From: an uncultured Aquimarina sp.
Lineage (GTDB): Bacteria; Bacteroidota; Bacteroidia; Flavobacteriales; Flavobacteriaceae
Length of the DNA stretch: 64,000 bases
Assembly (NCBI GenBank): GCA_947500505.1
Contig: CANMSL010000016.1
Span: 37,556 to 101,555 of the forward strand
Direction of reading: 5' to 3'
The notes under the pieces are model-generated. The model searched no databases. It saw nothing but the letters and a program-made list of their open reading frames with translations, and was not told the origin of the DNA. Below are positions 44,322 through 52,578 of this stretch, piece by piece; within the stretch, counting starts at the first letter, position 1; the number at the start of each line of letters is the position of its first letter. Position numbers and translations under genes: made by a program.

Positions 44322-45266
44322 TTAAAGCTCTAATTCTTGTCTTAGTACTTCATCCTTGTTACTGTTTTTTCCCCAATAAGCAGATTTGATACTTTTTAGT
44401 TTAGTAGCTTTCGTAGTTAACTCTTTGGCATTGGAACCAAAACCACTTTTAAAAGTTTCTGTCCAGCTTTCTATTTCGTGAGGAAAAGAAGCATTGAAAG
44501 TTATGCTGATACTTCTGTTCAATTCAGGATAATTTATCGTGTAGGTATAGGTACCATCATTATTTTGTATTGTTGTTTTTGCAGCATAAGCTTTGATCTG
44601 TTTATGTTTTAGTCTGCTATATTCCAATGATGGAATGATTTTATGATCGCCCAGTGGCAACTCATCAGGATTGATTCTAATTTTTGTCCATAATTCGTTT
44701 TCCAGAATATTCTTTTCTATACTAAAACTCTGATCTGCCTCACCTTGAAAATAGGAGTGATACAGAATGTCAAACTTTTTTCTGTTATTCAATTGAGCAT
44801 AAACATGTCCACACCATTCCTGCATAGAGCTGGATATTTTAATGGCGTGCTGATTATCTTTAACTGGATAAAAAGTACTTTGCATGATTGAATAGGGATA
44901 AATCCCCGTATTAAATTTTTTAGTTGCGTTTAACTTTAATACGGAGATATTTTCTGCATTTTGGTAATCCGCTTTTACTTGTTCCTCAGGTAAAAAATCT
45001 TCTGTTACGTAAATTAAGACCGCTTTTCCTTCTCTAATTTCACCATATCTGGCTTGTTCTAGTTTGTAAGAAGTGATTTCTGCATTGCCGTTATACCAAT
45101 ATTTTTTGAATGCTTCAGAAAGCTCTTTTACCGGTTTTAGGGTTAAAGCTTTAGTTTCCTCAGTATTGTGTTCGACAGTTTTGTTATTTTCATCTGCTTT
45201 GATATTACTACACGCAATAAATATCAAAACACCTAGCATGCCGGATAGGAGCAATAACTTTTTCAT
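44322..45266 (-). CDS. Conserved hypothetical lipoprotein
   Basis: A 314-residue lipoprotein with lipobox LIFIAC (cysteine at residue 19). The large mature domain has repeated beta segments (AVLIYVTEDFLPEEQVKADYQ, SSSMQEWCGHVYAQLNNRKKFDILYHSYFQGEADQSFSIEKN). Homologues next to maf are sometimes misnamed septum formation inhibitor Maf, but the real Maf is the neighbouring gene and no Maf motif exists here. Function unknown; envelope location is the only firm inference. Confidence 0.75.
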   Translation of the reverse strand: MKKLLLLSGMLGVLIFIACSNIKADENNKTVEHNTEETKALTLKPVKELSEAFKKYWYNGNAEITSYKLEQARYGEIREGKAVLIYVTEDFLPEEQVKADYQNAENISVLKLNATKKFNTGIYPYSIMQSTFYPVKDNQHAIKISSSMQEWCGHVYAQLNNRKKFDILYHSYFQGEADQSFSIEKNILENELWTKIRINPDELPLGDHKIIPSLEYSRLKHKQIKAYAAKTTIQNNDGTYTYTINYPELNRSISITFNASFPHEIESWTETFKSGFGSNAKELTTKATKLKSIKSAYWGKNSNKDEVLRQELEL

Positions 45267-45368
45267 AGTATTATTTTTTTGTGTCTTTAATGTTGACGTC
45301 TTAGATGTTCATTTAACTTCCAAATTGAATTTTTAAAGCAATTTTGTATAAACTAAATTACAATAAAG

Positions 45369-45956
45369 CTATGATCTGACAATTTCTATTAACGTTTCGT
45401 AAACAAGTTGGATAGGTAACCCCATCACATTAAAATAACTACCTTCGATATGTGTAATACCTATATATCCAATCCATTCCTGTATTCCATAAGCACCGGC
45501 TTTATCCATTGGAGAAAATGTATCCACGTAATAATCTATTTCTTTGGGAGTAAGAGGTTTAAAAGTAACTTTAGTAGTTTGATTTATGATTTTGATGGTC
45601 TTTATAGTTTTAAAACAAACAGAAGTAATCACCTGATGTGTTTCTCCAGATAGTGAAGCAATCATATCTTTAGCATTCTGGGTATTTTTTGGTTTTCCGA
45701 TTGCTTGTTGGTGATGCCATACGATTGTATCACTGGTAACCAAAATATCATTTGGTTGTAGTTCTCTAAATTCATTCGCTTTTAGCGCGGCTAAATAATC
45801 AGAAATATCAGAGCCTTTTAGATGATTTGGATAAACTTCTTCTACTTCTTTTAACTGAATAGTGAAATCTAAATCAAGATCCCTAAAAAACTGTTGCCTT
45901 CTAGGTGATCCGGAAGCCAAAATTAGATTATAATCCTTTAATAAGTTTCTAAGCAT
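45369..45956 (-). CDS. Maf family nucleoside triphosphate pyrophosphatase
   Basis: A 195-residue protein with the Maf N-terminus LILASGSPRRQQFF, the catalytic SDTIVWHHQQAIGKPKN block and the DYYVDTFSPMDKAGAYGIQEWIG signature. Family members hydrolyse dTTP, UTP or modified nucleotides and limit their incorporation; the YhdE-type or YceF-type preference cannot be settled by eye. It starts 4 bases past the UbiA gene stop on the minus strand, so the two are co-transcribed. Confidence 0.92.
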   Translation of the reverse strand: MLRNLLKDYNLILASGSPRRQQFFRDLDLDFTIQLKEVEEVYPNHLKGSDISDYLAALKANEFRELQPNDILVTSDTIVWHHQQAIGKPKNTQNAKDMIASLSGETHQVITSVCFKTIKTIKIINQTTKVTFKPLTPKEIDYYVDTFSPMDKAGAYGIQEWIGYIGITHIEGSYFNVMGLPIQLVYETLIEIVRS

Positions 45957-45960
45957 GATT

Positions 45961-46863
45961 TTACAGTAAAATAAATTGATAAAGCAATAAAGACAAGGAA
46001 GCTAAAAACAGAACTATTTTTAAAACAATACTTAACACTTTAAAATCTTTATCACTTTCTGCATTCCAACTTTTAAACATACAATATAATAAAGGAGCAA
46101 CCAGTAAACCCAAAACGAGTACTACTGCAATGGAGTTGCTAAAAAGATACGTGTATATGTAATAAATAATTAATCCAATCGGTAGTACGGTAAGTCCACT
46201 AATTAATTTTGATGTACGATTCTTACCAAGAACGATAGGAAGTGTTTGCATACCGTCATTGTGATTCTTATTGATCATAATGCAATCCTTGATAATTTCA
46301 CGTATTGTAATGACAGTAAAAGCAAAAATTGAATAGTCGATTATAATTAAAAATATTACTTTTTGAGAAGCTCTGTTTTGCTCAGTGATCGCAGGTAGTA
46401 GATCAAAAATAGCAACGGCAATTAACCCAAGTGCCATCATCAGACCTATAATAATGTTCTTGAGTAGAAAGATTTCCCTTAAGTAAGTGGCATATATATA
46501 AAAAATCCCTGAAACAATAATGAACAAGGCGGCCAATTTGGGGTTACCAACAATATTCGACAAATAAAAACCAATGGCTACTCCTATAACATTAAAAATT
46601 ATAAACAAGCGATTCGCTATTTTTTCTGATATAATACCACGTAATAAGCCTTTAGAACCTATTGGTTCTTTATGTTGAATTTCAAGCATTACATTTTCGG
46701 CTGCGACTAGTGATATCGTAGAAATTACTAAAAGGAAAATCCCAAATCCATTTAAAGTAATATCAATATCAAAAGGTTCGAAAAGACCATATTTAATACA
46801 TAATTGTGCAATGGCAATAAGGATTAGATTATCAAATTTAATGAGCTTTAAATAGGCTTGCAT
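45961..46863 (-). CDS. UbiA family prenyltransferase
   Basis: A 300-residue integral membrane enzyme with about eight to nine transmembrane helices. Asp-rich regions expected of UbiA enzymes appear as KFDNLILIA early and the IREIIKDCIMINKNHNDGMQTLPIVLGK loop (about residues 185-212), the latter fitting the second, metal/prenyl-diphosphate binding site. Bacteroidota homologues are often called geranylgeranylglycerol-phosphate geranylgeranyltransferase, but acceptor and prenyl length cannot be decided here. It is coupled to maf. Confidence 0.82.
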   Translation of the reverse strand: MQAYLKLIKFDNLILIAIAQLCIKYGLFEPFDIDITLNGFGIFLLVISTISLVAAENVMLEIQHKEPIGSKGLLRGIISEKIANRLFIIFNVIGVAIGFYLSNIVGNPKLAALFIIVSGIFYIYATYLREIFLLKNIIIGLMMALGLIAVAIFDLLPAITEQNRASQKVIFLIIIDYSIFAFTVITIREIIKDCIMINKNHNDGMQTLPIVLGKNRTSKLISGLTVLPIGLIIYYIYTYLFSNSIAVVLVLGLLVAPLLYCMFKSWNAESDKDFKVLSIVLKIVLFLASLSLLLYQFILL

Positions 46864-47163
46864 GAAAAGATGTATTTTTATTATTCTGTTGAAAATTTTA
46901 AATTAAATAATCTAAAAAGCCTCAACTCAAGTGCTTTTCAGAATAAAATGTAGAAAATTATATCGAGAACAGCTTTTTTAACCCGAAATTCTATTCTTGA
47001 TATACTTCCTTTTATAGTCGAAGCACGCGAATTAACGAATTTCTAATTTAAAATCATGAATTGACAATAGATTCTATTAGTTCGCAAATGTAATAATTAA
47101 TCCTTTTGATACTCTATTAACTTAACCTCTTAAACAGGTTATTTTATAACTATGTGAGTATAA

Positions 47164-47186
47164 GTTAACGTTAACGCAGGGTTAAT
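47164..47186 (+). promoter_or_regulatory. GTTAAC repeats, possible response-regulator operator
   Basis: GTTAAC occurs at 47164-47169 and 47170-47175, together a perfect 12-base palindrome, and again as GTTAAT at 47181-47186. The last two copies are 11 bases apart, the spacing expected for tandem OmpR/PhoB-type monomers on one face of the helix. It lies 37 bases upstream of the -7 box of the histidine-kinase operon, so autoregulation is plausible. Confidence 0.45.
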
Positions 47187-47204
47187 GATACCTTATTTTT
47201 CGGT

Positions 47205-47230
47205 TTGCTCACAGGTTTGCTATACTTTTG
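47205..47230 (+). promoter_or_regulatory. Promoter-like site of the two-component operon
   Basis: TACTTTTG (47223-47230) matches TAnnTTTG. The nearest upstream TTG (47205-47207) is 15 bases away, shorter than usual, so only the -7 element is well supported. The leader to the kinase ATG would be about 120 bases. Confidence 0.4.
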
Positions 47231-47260
47231 GGAGTATCAACAATCAAAAAACGAATAGTT

Positions 47261-47299
47261 ATGCAAAGAATCATCATCATTTTAGTAGTATATCTCTGA
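47261..47299 (+). other. 12-codon leader mini-ORF
   Basis: ATG at 47261 opens MQRIIIILVVYL and stops at TGA (47297-47299). Reading through that TGA gives ten more codons to 47329. The hydrophobic start resembles a truncated signal peptide, so it could be a leader peptide or the relic of a small gene at the head of the operon. Confidence 0.3.
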
Positions 47300-47355
47300 T
47301 ATAGGGAAGCGACTGCAAAAAGCAATTGAAATCATTTTATTAATAAATCATCACA

Positions 47356-48753
47356 ATGAGACAAAAAATAAGCGTACTTATCATTACATCTGTACTAGCT
47401 TTAGTAGCATTATGCGGGATACAGGCCTATTTGATACATAATACATATCAATTGAAGAAAGATGCTTTCATAAAAGAGACAAAAAAGTCAATTTCAGGTA
47501 TCGATAATACTACAGAAATGGATTCTCTTGGAGAAATCTGGTATACTAAATTAACTGAGAATCTTATTGAATATCAAAAGAAAACAATACAAAAGAAAGA
47601 GGCGATAGATAAATTTAATCTACATACAGATTCAATAAATGATTTGTTTAAGAAATATTATGCAAAGGAAATAGAAAAACACAATTTAGGATATGAATTA
47701 AAATATAAGAAAACTATTAAAAGTATTGTGATTTTTAATAAAAATGATCAGGATACTATTTTTGAGGCAAGCACAGGAGAAAATTATTTATTGTTTGGAG
47801 AAGATTTTCCGAATAAGGATGGTAATATAATAAGTAAGGGGAGATGGTTTACCGAACACGATTATGAAGGAGATCAACATGAATCTTCTTTAAAAAGATC
47901 AATTGATCTGGAAATTAAAACAGAAGATTCTGTTAATATAATTGGTTGGAAACGAATTGTATGGAACCAAATGGCTGCAATATTCATTTTTTCCGTTTTA
48001 TTATTTCTTTTTGTTGTGAGCCTTTTTTTTTATTCTATTAGGAACCTGATCCGTCAAAAAAAGCTGGCTGATATACGAACAGACTTCATTAATAATATTA
48101 CTCATGAGCTTAAAACACCATTGGCTACCCTCGGAATCGCTTCAAAAAGTTTAAGGAAAAAAGAAATACAGGCCTCTCGTGAAACTTTTTCGAATACGTT
48201 AGATATTTTGGATCGCCAAAACGAAAGATTACAAAATCTGGTTGATCAGGTTGTAACTAATAGTTTAGGATCTGAGGATATTATACTAAACAAAGAAGAA
48301 GTGCTTGATGATACTTATTTTCAAAATTTGTTAAAGGATTTTGAATTATCGGTGCAGGGCAAAAATGTCAGCATTGTATCAAAGATTGAATTTAGAGAAG
48401 TGCATCTAAGCATTGACAAATTTATGTTTACTACGGCTTTATTGAATGTTTTGGATAATGCAGTAAAGTATGGCGGAGAAAAAGTAGACATTGTGTTCAG
48501 AACTTATCTCAAAGAGGATCAATATGAGATTTCTATCCATGATAATGGAATTGGTATTCCATTGAATGAGCAGCTCAAGATTTTTGAAAAATTTTATCGG
48601 GTTAATAAAGGTAATATACACGATGTAAAAGGACTCGGGTTGGGTTTATTTTACACAAACCAGATAGTAAAAGCGCATCAAGGTTCCCTCTCTATAGAAA
48701 GCAAGCCAGAATTGGGAACTACATTTACAATACTATTACCAATAAGTCAATAA
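47356..48753 (+). CDS. Sensor histidine kinase
   Basis: A 465-residue membrane kinase with two transmembrane helices (residues about 5-25 and 208-232) flanking a periplasmic sensor domain. A HisKA domain follows with the H-box NNITHELKTPLATL (phosphoacceptor His250), then an HATPase domain with N-box LLNVLDNAVKYGG, G1 DNGIGIP, F-box EKFYR and G2 GLGLGLFYTNQIV. The periplasmic domain of about 180 residues has no recognised fold. The response regulator gene begins one base after its stop. Confidence 0.95.
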   Translation: MRQKISVLIITSVLALVALCGIQAYLIHNTYQLKKDAFIKETKKSISGIDNTTEMDSLGEIWYTKLTENLIEYQKKTIQKKEAIDKFNLHTDSINDLFKKYYAKEIEKHNLGYELKYKKTIKSIVIFNKNDQDTIFEASTGENYLLFGEDFPNKDGNIISKGRWFTEHDYEGDQHESSLKRSIDLEIKTEDSVNIIGWKRIVWNQMAAIFIFSVLLFLFVVSLFFYSIRNLIRQKKLADIRTDFINNITHELKTPLATLGIASKSLRKKEIQASRETFSNTLDILDRQNERLQNLVDQVVTNSLGSEDIILNKEEVLDDTYFQNLLKDFELSVQGKNVSIVSKIEFREVHLSIDKFMFTTALLNVLDNAVKYGGEKVDIVFRTYLKEDQYEISIHDNGIGIPLNEQLKIFEKFYRVNKGNIHDVKGLGLGLFYTNQIVKAHQGSLSIESKPELGTTFTILLPISQ

Positions 48754-48754
48754 T

Positions 48755-49435
48755 ATGAAGCATATACTATTAGTAGAAGACGATTTTGATTTTGGTAGTA
48801 TCTTAAAACAATATCTAGAACTTCACCAATATCAGGTAATTTGGGCCAAAGATGGTAAAGAAGCTCTAAAAAATTTTTCAGAAAAACAATTCGACATTTG
48901 TGTTTTGGATGTAATGTTGCCTAAACTTGATGGTTTTACTTTAGCCGAAAAAATAGTAGAGATTAATCCTGAAGTTCCCTTCGTTTTTTTAACGGCTAAG
49001 AAAATGAAGCAAGACAAAATACGGGGACTAAAACTGGGAGCAGATGACTATATCGAAAAACCTTTTGAAGCTGATATTTTGGTGCTAAGACTTCAGAATA
49101 TTTTAAAACGGTCTCAACGAGTGAAAATTACCAATGATAGAATAGTGCCAATAGGAGTCTATAAATTTGACGCTATCAATCACTGTCTTATATATAATGG
49201 ACAACGACAAAAACTTACAGAGAAAGAAACTATTTTGATACAATATCTGTATGATCATAAAAATACATTGATAAAACGAGAAGAATTATTAAAGGACATA
49301 TGGGGAAACGATGACTTCTTTTCTGGCAGAAGTATGGATGTGTTTATAAGTAGATTAAGAAAATATTTTAAACGAGATAATACCATCAAAATTGAAAGTG
49401 TAAGAGGAGTAGGTCTAACATTTAGTTTGGAATAA
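48755..49435 (+). CDS. OmpR/PhoB family response regulator
   Basis: A 226-residue two-domain regulator: receiver with acidic pocket VEDD (residues 7-10), phosphoacceptor Asp52 in CVLDVMLPKLDG, Thr in FLTAKK and Lys in DYIEKPFE. A C-terminal winged helix follows with EKETILIQYLYDHKNTLIKREELL and SRLRKYFKRDNTIKIESVRGVGLTF. It is the partner of the preceding kinase. The GTTAA repeats upstream of the operon are its most likely local target. Confidence 0.95.
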   Translation: MKHILLVEDDFDFGSILKQYLELHQYQVIWAKDGKEALKNFSEKQFDICVLDVMLPKLDGFTLAEKIVEINPEVPFVFLTAKKMKQDKIRGLKLGADDYIEKPFEADILVLRLQNILKRSQRVKITNDRIVPIGVYKFDAINHCLIYNGQRQKLTEKETILIQYLYDHKNTLIKREELLKDIWGNDDFFSGRSMDVFISRLRKYFKRDNTIKIESVRGVGLTFSLE

Positions 49436-49482
49436 ATTTCGCTAATCAATAATCATTAATTATCAATCAAAAATCAAAAATT

Positions 49483-49932
49483 ATGAAAACAGTAGTCTTA
49501 TTAATCGCAAGCTTTATAATCGGTTTGCTTCCGACAAAAGCACAAAGCACCAATAGTTCATCTTCTTCCTCTACAGCAGAAGTCACAGTAAAAATTGATA
49601 GCGATAGAGATCAGAAAAAATATTATAGATCATTTGCAGTTTTAGATATGGACAACGATTATAGAATAAAAGTTCGATTTATGAAGCATATGAGTTCTGA
49701 TGTAAAAGCATTTTTAGTAGATCAATTTGGGAAAGAAAATATGATTGTGAAGGATGATACATATTTCTGGAGTAAAGAATTGGATGAAGAAGAAATGTAT
49801 GAAGTGAGATTAAAGGGAAATAAATTGAGGATTAACCTCAATAAGGATCTTGCATCAGATAAACTCATTAAAAGGTTTATAGAAATAGGCAAAGAGCTAA
49901 AATCAATCACTTCAAACTCAGAAGAGAATTAA
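49483..49932 (+). CDS. Small secreted protein linked to the two-component system
   Basis: A 149-residue protein with a signal peptide (MKTVVLLIASFIIGLLPTKAQ, cleavage after residue 21), a Ser/Thr linker, and a mixed charged domain ending in SDKLIKRFIEIGKELKSITSNSEEN. Family not recognised. It starts 47 bases after the response-regulator gene and has a decayed paralogue directly downstream (50011-50177). The context suggests a periplasmic effector or ligand of the system (inference). Confidence 0.65.
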   Translation: MKTVVLLIASFIIGLLPTKAQSTNSSSSSSTAEVTVKIDSDRDQKKYYRSFAVLDMDNDYRIKVRFMKHMSSDVKAFLVDQFGKENMIVKDDTYFWSKELDEEEMYEVRLKGNKLRINLNKDLASDKLIKRFIEIGKELKSITSNSEEN

Positions 49933-50010
49933 AAATCAATATGGGTAAACATCAATCAATTATCTGTCCATCTAGGGTAGATAATTAATCATTAATCAAA
50001 AACAAATATC

Positions 50011-50177
50011 ATGAAAACAATCATTTTACTATAATGTATGGCATTTGCAATGCCTGTGATTAAGGCGCAAACCAGTTGTCATGCTAAGATATCAATCAAC
50101 TATTCTAGTATTGATACGATCTGGTAGAAGAGTTAACAGACGTCTCTAGTGAGCTTAGAGATTTAATTAAAGATTAA
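50011..50177 (+). pseudogene. Decayed paralogue of the small secreted protein
   Basis: ATG at 50011 opens MKTIILL, then a TAA, then CMAFAMPVIKAQ, a signal peptide matching that of the preceding gene. After TSCHAKISINYSSIDTIW a stop occurs, and in another frame LVEELTDVSSELRDLIKD ends at TAA (50175-50177), mirroring the C-terminus of the intact protein. The middle of the gene is deleted. It is a nonfunctional tandem copy. Confidence 0.7.
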
Positions 50178-50205
50178 TTAGTAACAACTAACATCTTAAT
50201 GAGCT

Positions 50206-50679
50206 TTATCGATGATGATAAGGCTCATTTTTTAGTATTGTAAATCCTCTGTATAATTGTTCGGTAAAAAATAAGCGAATCATTTGATGAGAAAATGTCA
50301 TTTTTGATAAAGATAGTTTACCGTTCGCTCTGCTATAGATTTCCGAACCAAACCCATAAGGGCCACCAATCACAAAAATCAATTGTTTAATACCGCTATT
50401 CATATGTTTTTGTAATAGCTTAGAAAAACCAACAGAATCGTATTGTTTACCATTCTCATCTAATAGAATTAGAATATCAGAAACAGTGATTTTATTTAAA
50501 ATTAGTTTCCCCTCTTTATCTTTTTGTTGTGCTTCACTCAGGTTTTTTACATTCTTAATATCCGGAATGATTTCAAAATCGAATTTCACGTAAAACCCCA
50601 ATCTTTTTATATATTCTGCAATAAGACTTTCTAGTTGTTTGTGATCCGTTTTGCCGATTACAATTAATTTAATTGTCAT
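50206..50679 (-). CDS. rlmH: 23S rRNA (pseudouridine(1915)-N(3))-methyltransferase RlmH
   Basis: A 157-residue SPOUT enzyme that methylates pseudouridine 1915 in helix 69 of 23S rRNA. Signatures: IKLIVIGKTDHKQLESLIAEYIKRL at the start, LILLDENGKQYDSVGFS, the SAM-binding FVIGGPYGFG, and the C-terminal LSLSKMTFSHQMIRLFFTEQLYRGFTILKNEPYHH. Full length. Divergent from nadC across 84 bases containing a TATTTTTG box on its own strand (50746-50753). Confidence 0.96.
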   Translation of the reverse strand: MTIKLIVIGKTDHKQLESLIAEYIKRLGFYVKFDFEIIPDIKNVKNLSEAQQKDKEGKLILNKITVSDILILLDENGKQYDSVGFSKLLQKHMNSGIKQLIFVIGGPYGFGSEIYSRANGKLSLSKMTFSHQMIRLFFTEQLYRGFTILKNEPYHHR

Positions 50680-50731
50680 GGTTATAGTTTATATGTTCAC
50701 TTAGTACTTCTTGCTTCGTACTTCTGATTTC

Positions 50732-50753
50732 TTTTGCTACTTTAGCAAAAATA
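50732..50753. promoter_or_regulatory. Inverted repeat and -7 box between rlmH and nadC
   Basis: TTTTGCTA and TAGCAAAA are perfect 8-base arms around CTT (50732-50750). The right arm overlaps TATTTTTG on the minus strand (50746-50753), a plausible rlmH -7 box. Only part of the rlmH promoter is supported; operator function is speculative. Confidence 0.4.
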
Positions 50754-50763
50754 ACCATTCAAT

Positions 50764-51621
50764 ATGATTACTAAAGCTCAATTTGACAGTGAAATTGAAT
50801 TAATAATTACTAATGCAATTAGAGAAGATGTAGGTGATGGAGATCACAGTTCTTTGGCGTGCATTCCTAAATCCGCGATAGGCAAAGCTAGGTTGTTGGT
50901 CAAAGATGAGGGGATTTTGGCAGGCGTAGATTTCGCTAAAAAAGTATTCAATTATGTAGATCCGGAAATCCAGGTTGAAGCAAAAATAAAAGATGGATCA
51001 AAAGTAACATACGGGGATATCGCTTTTTACGTTTCCGGAAGTTCACAATCCATCCTTAAAGCTGAAAGATTGGTGCTCAATGCTATGCAAAGAATGAGTG
51101 CAATTGCTACAAAAACAAACCAGTTTGTACAGTTGCTGGAAGGTACCGGAACTAAAATTTTGGATACCAGAAAAACAACACCAGGGATCAGAGCTCTTGA
51201 AAAATGGGCTGTAAAGATTGGTGGAGGTGAGAATCACAGATTCGCACTATATGATATGATAATGCTAAAAGATAACCATATAGATTTTGCCGGAGGTATC
51301 ACCAGTGCTTTAGAAAAAACCAAAAAATATCTTAAGGATTCAAATAAAGATCTCAAAATTATTGTAGAAGCCCGTGATCTTAATGAAATCAAAGAAATTC
51401 TTAAAACTACTGGAGTATATCGTATACTGATTGATAATTTTAACTATGAAGATACCCGTAAAGCAGTCGCACTTATCGGTAATTCTTGTCTTACAGAATC
51501 TAGTGGTGGAATCAATGAAAAAACTATTCGTAAATATGCAGAATGTGGAGTAGATTATATCAGCAGTGGAGCTTTAACACACTCTGTACACAATCTGGAT
51601 CTGAGTCTGAAAGCGGTATAA
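50764..51621 (+). CDS. nadC: Carboxylating nicotinate-nucleotide diphosphorylase (quinolinate phosphoribosyltransferase)
   Basis: A 285-residue enzyme converting quinolinate and PRPP to nicotinate mononucleotide in NAD synthesis. Signatures: EDVGDGDHSS near residue 22, AERLVLNAMQRMSAIATKT, DTRKTTPGIRALEKWAVKIGGGENHRFALYDMIMLKDNHI, and SSGGINEKTIRKYAECGVDYISSGALTHS. Full length. The BrkB-family gene starts 3 bases after its stop, so the two are co-transcribed. Confidence 0.96.
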   Translation: MITKAQFDSEIELIITNAIREDVGDGDHSSLACIPKSAIGKARLLVKDEGILAGVDFAKKVFNYVDPEIQVEAKIKDGSKVTYGDIAFYVSGSSQSILKAERLVLNAMQRMSAIATKTNQFVQLLEGTGTKILDTRKTTPGIRALEKWAVKIGGGENHRFALYDMIMLKDNHIDFAGGITSALEKTKKYLKDSNKDLKIIVEARDLNEIKEILKTTGVYRILIDNFNYEDTRKAVALIGNSCLTESSGGINEKTIRKYAECGVDYISSGALTHSVHNLDLSLKAV

Positions 51622-51624
51622 TTT

Positions 51625-52542
51625 ATGTCAAAAGCAGTCGAAGATAAACTGGATAAGATACCGATTATCAATATTTTAGTTAAAATCGCTAAGAAGATTA
51701 TTCTTCCTGGATTCGAAGGGCTTTCTTTATATGATTTAATAGAGATTTATACGATAGGGATTATTAAAGGAACATTTTCTGCCCGTGCGAGTTCTATTTC
51801 CTGGAGTTTTTTTTTATCACTGTTTCCTTTTCTGTTATTCTTACTGAATCTTATTCCAATTATACAAATAGATGGCTTCCAAGAGAATTTTTTCGAGTTT
51901 ATAACTTCTGCGTTGCCTAATCAATCAAAACAGTTTTTTGAAGGAATATACTATGATATCTCTTCCAATCCAAGAACAGGTTTATTGTCCACGGTTTTTG
52001 TACTTTCGTTATTTTTAATGACTAATGGCGTAAACGCAGTGTTTTCAGGATTCGAGTACTCTTATCACGTAACGTTGAATCGCAATTTCGTAAAACAGTA
52101 TGTAGTAGCATTAGGTGTTTCTTTAATTGTGGCATCTTTATTGTTAATTACCGTAATAGTAACACTGTATTTTAGCTATTTATTAGATAATTTAGAGGAA
52201 ATGGGAGTGATGAATAATACAGTTTTTTGGCTACAGTTTGGAAAATATGGATTATTTATGTTGATGATCTTTTTGGTAGTAGCAACATTATTTTATTTTG
52301 GTACGACCGAAGGTAAAATGAATAGGTTTTTTTCCCCGGGTGCGTTTATGACTACCGTACTAATAATGATAACGACTTATTTGTTTGGAGTATATATTGA
52401 TAATTTTTCTAACTATAATAAATTATACGGTTCGATTGGTGCTATGTTAATCCTTATGGTGTATATATGGCTCAATGCAAATCTACTTTTATTAGGGTTT
52501 GAATTAAATGCATCACTTATAAAATTGAAGAGGATTTTTTAA
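51625..52542 (+). CDS. YihY/BrkB family membrane protein
   Basis: A 305-residue integral membrane protein of the UPF0761 family, with about six helices. The N-terminal family block ARASSISWSFFLSLFPFLLFLLNL is followed by LLSTVFVLSLFLMTNGVNAVFSGFEYSY, the GKMNRFFSPGAFMTT segment and a C-terminal YGSIGAMLILMVYIWLNANLLLLGFELNA. Often loosely called ribonuclease BN in older annotation, which is incorrect for this fold. Function unknown; coupled to nadC, as commonly seen in Bacteroidota. Confidence 0.9.
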   Translation: MSKAVEDKLDKIPIINILVKIAKKIILPGFEGLSLYDLIEIYTIGIIKGTFSARASSISWSFFLSLFPFLLFLLNLIPIIQIDGFQENFFEFITSALPNQSKQFFEGIYYDISSNPRTGLLSTVFVLSLFLMTNGVNAVFSGFEYSYHVTLNRNFVKQYVVALGVSLIVASLLLITVIVTLYFSYLLDNLEEMGVMNNTVFWLQFGKYGLFMLMIFLVVATLFYFGTTEGKMNRFFSPGAFMTTVLIMITTYLFGVYIDNFSNYNKLYGSIGAMLILMVYIWLNANLLLLGFELNASLIKLKRIF

Positions 52543-52578
52543 TATTTTAGCACCGTATAAACATTTAATTTAGTAAAA

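Larger units (their letters stand above)
46864..47355. other. 492-base regulatory gap upstream of the two-component operon
   Basis: No full gene lies here. The divergent gap holds three GTTAA direct repeats (47164-47186), a TACTTTTG -7 box (47223-47230) and a 12-codon mini-ORF (47261-47299). The left half is featureless AT-rich sequence. Confidence 0.6.

Noticed and set aside
44322..45266. Septum formation inhibitor Maf
   Set aside because: This is a lipoprotein with no Maf motif; the genuine Maf is at 45369-45956.
51625..52542. Ribonuclease BN
   Set aside because: Old label for the BrkB/YihY membrane family; the protein is a multi-helix membrane protein without nuclease motifs.
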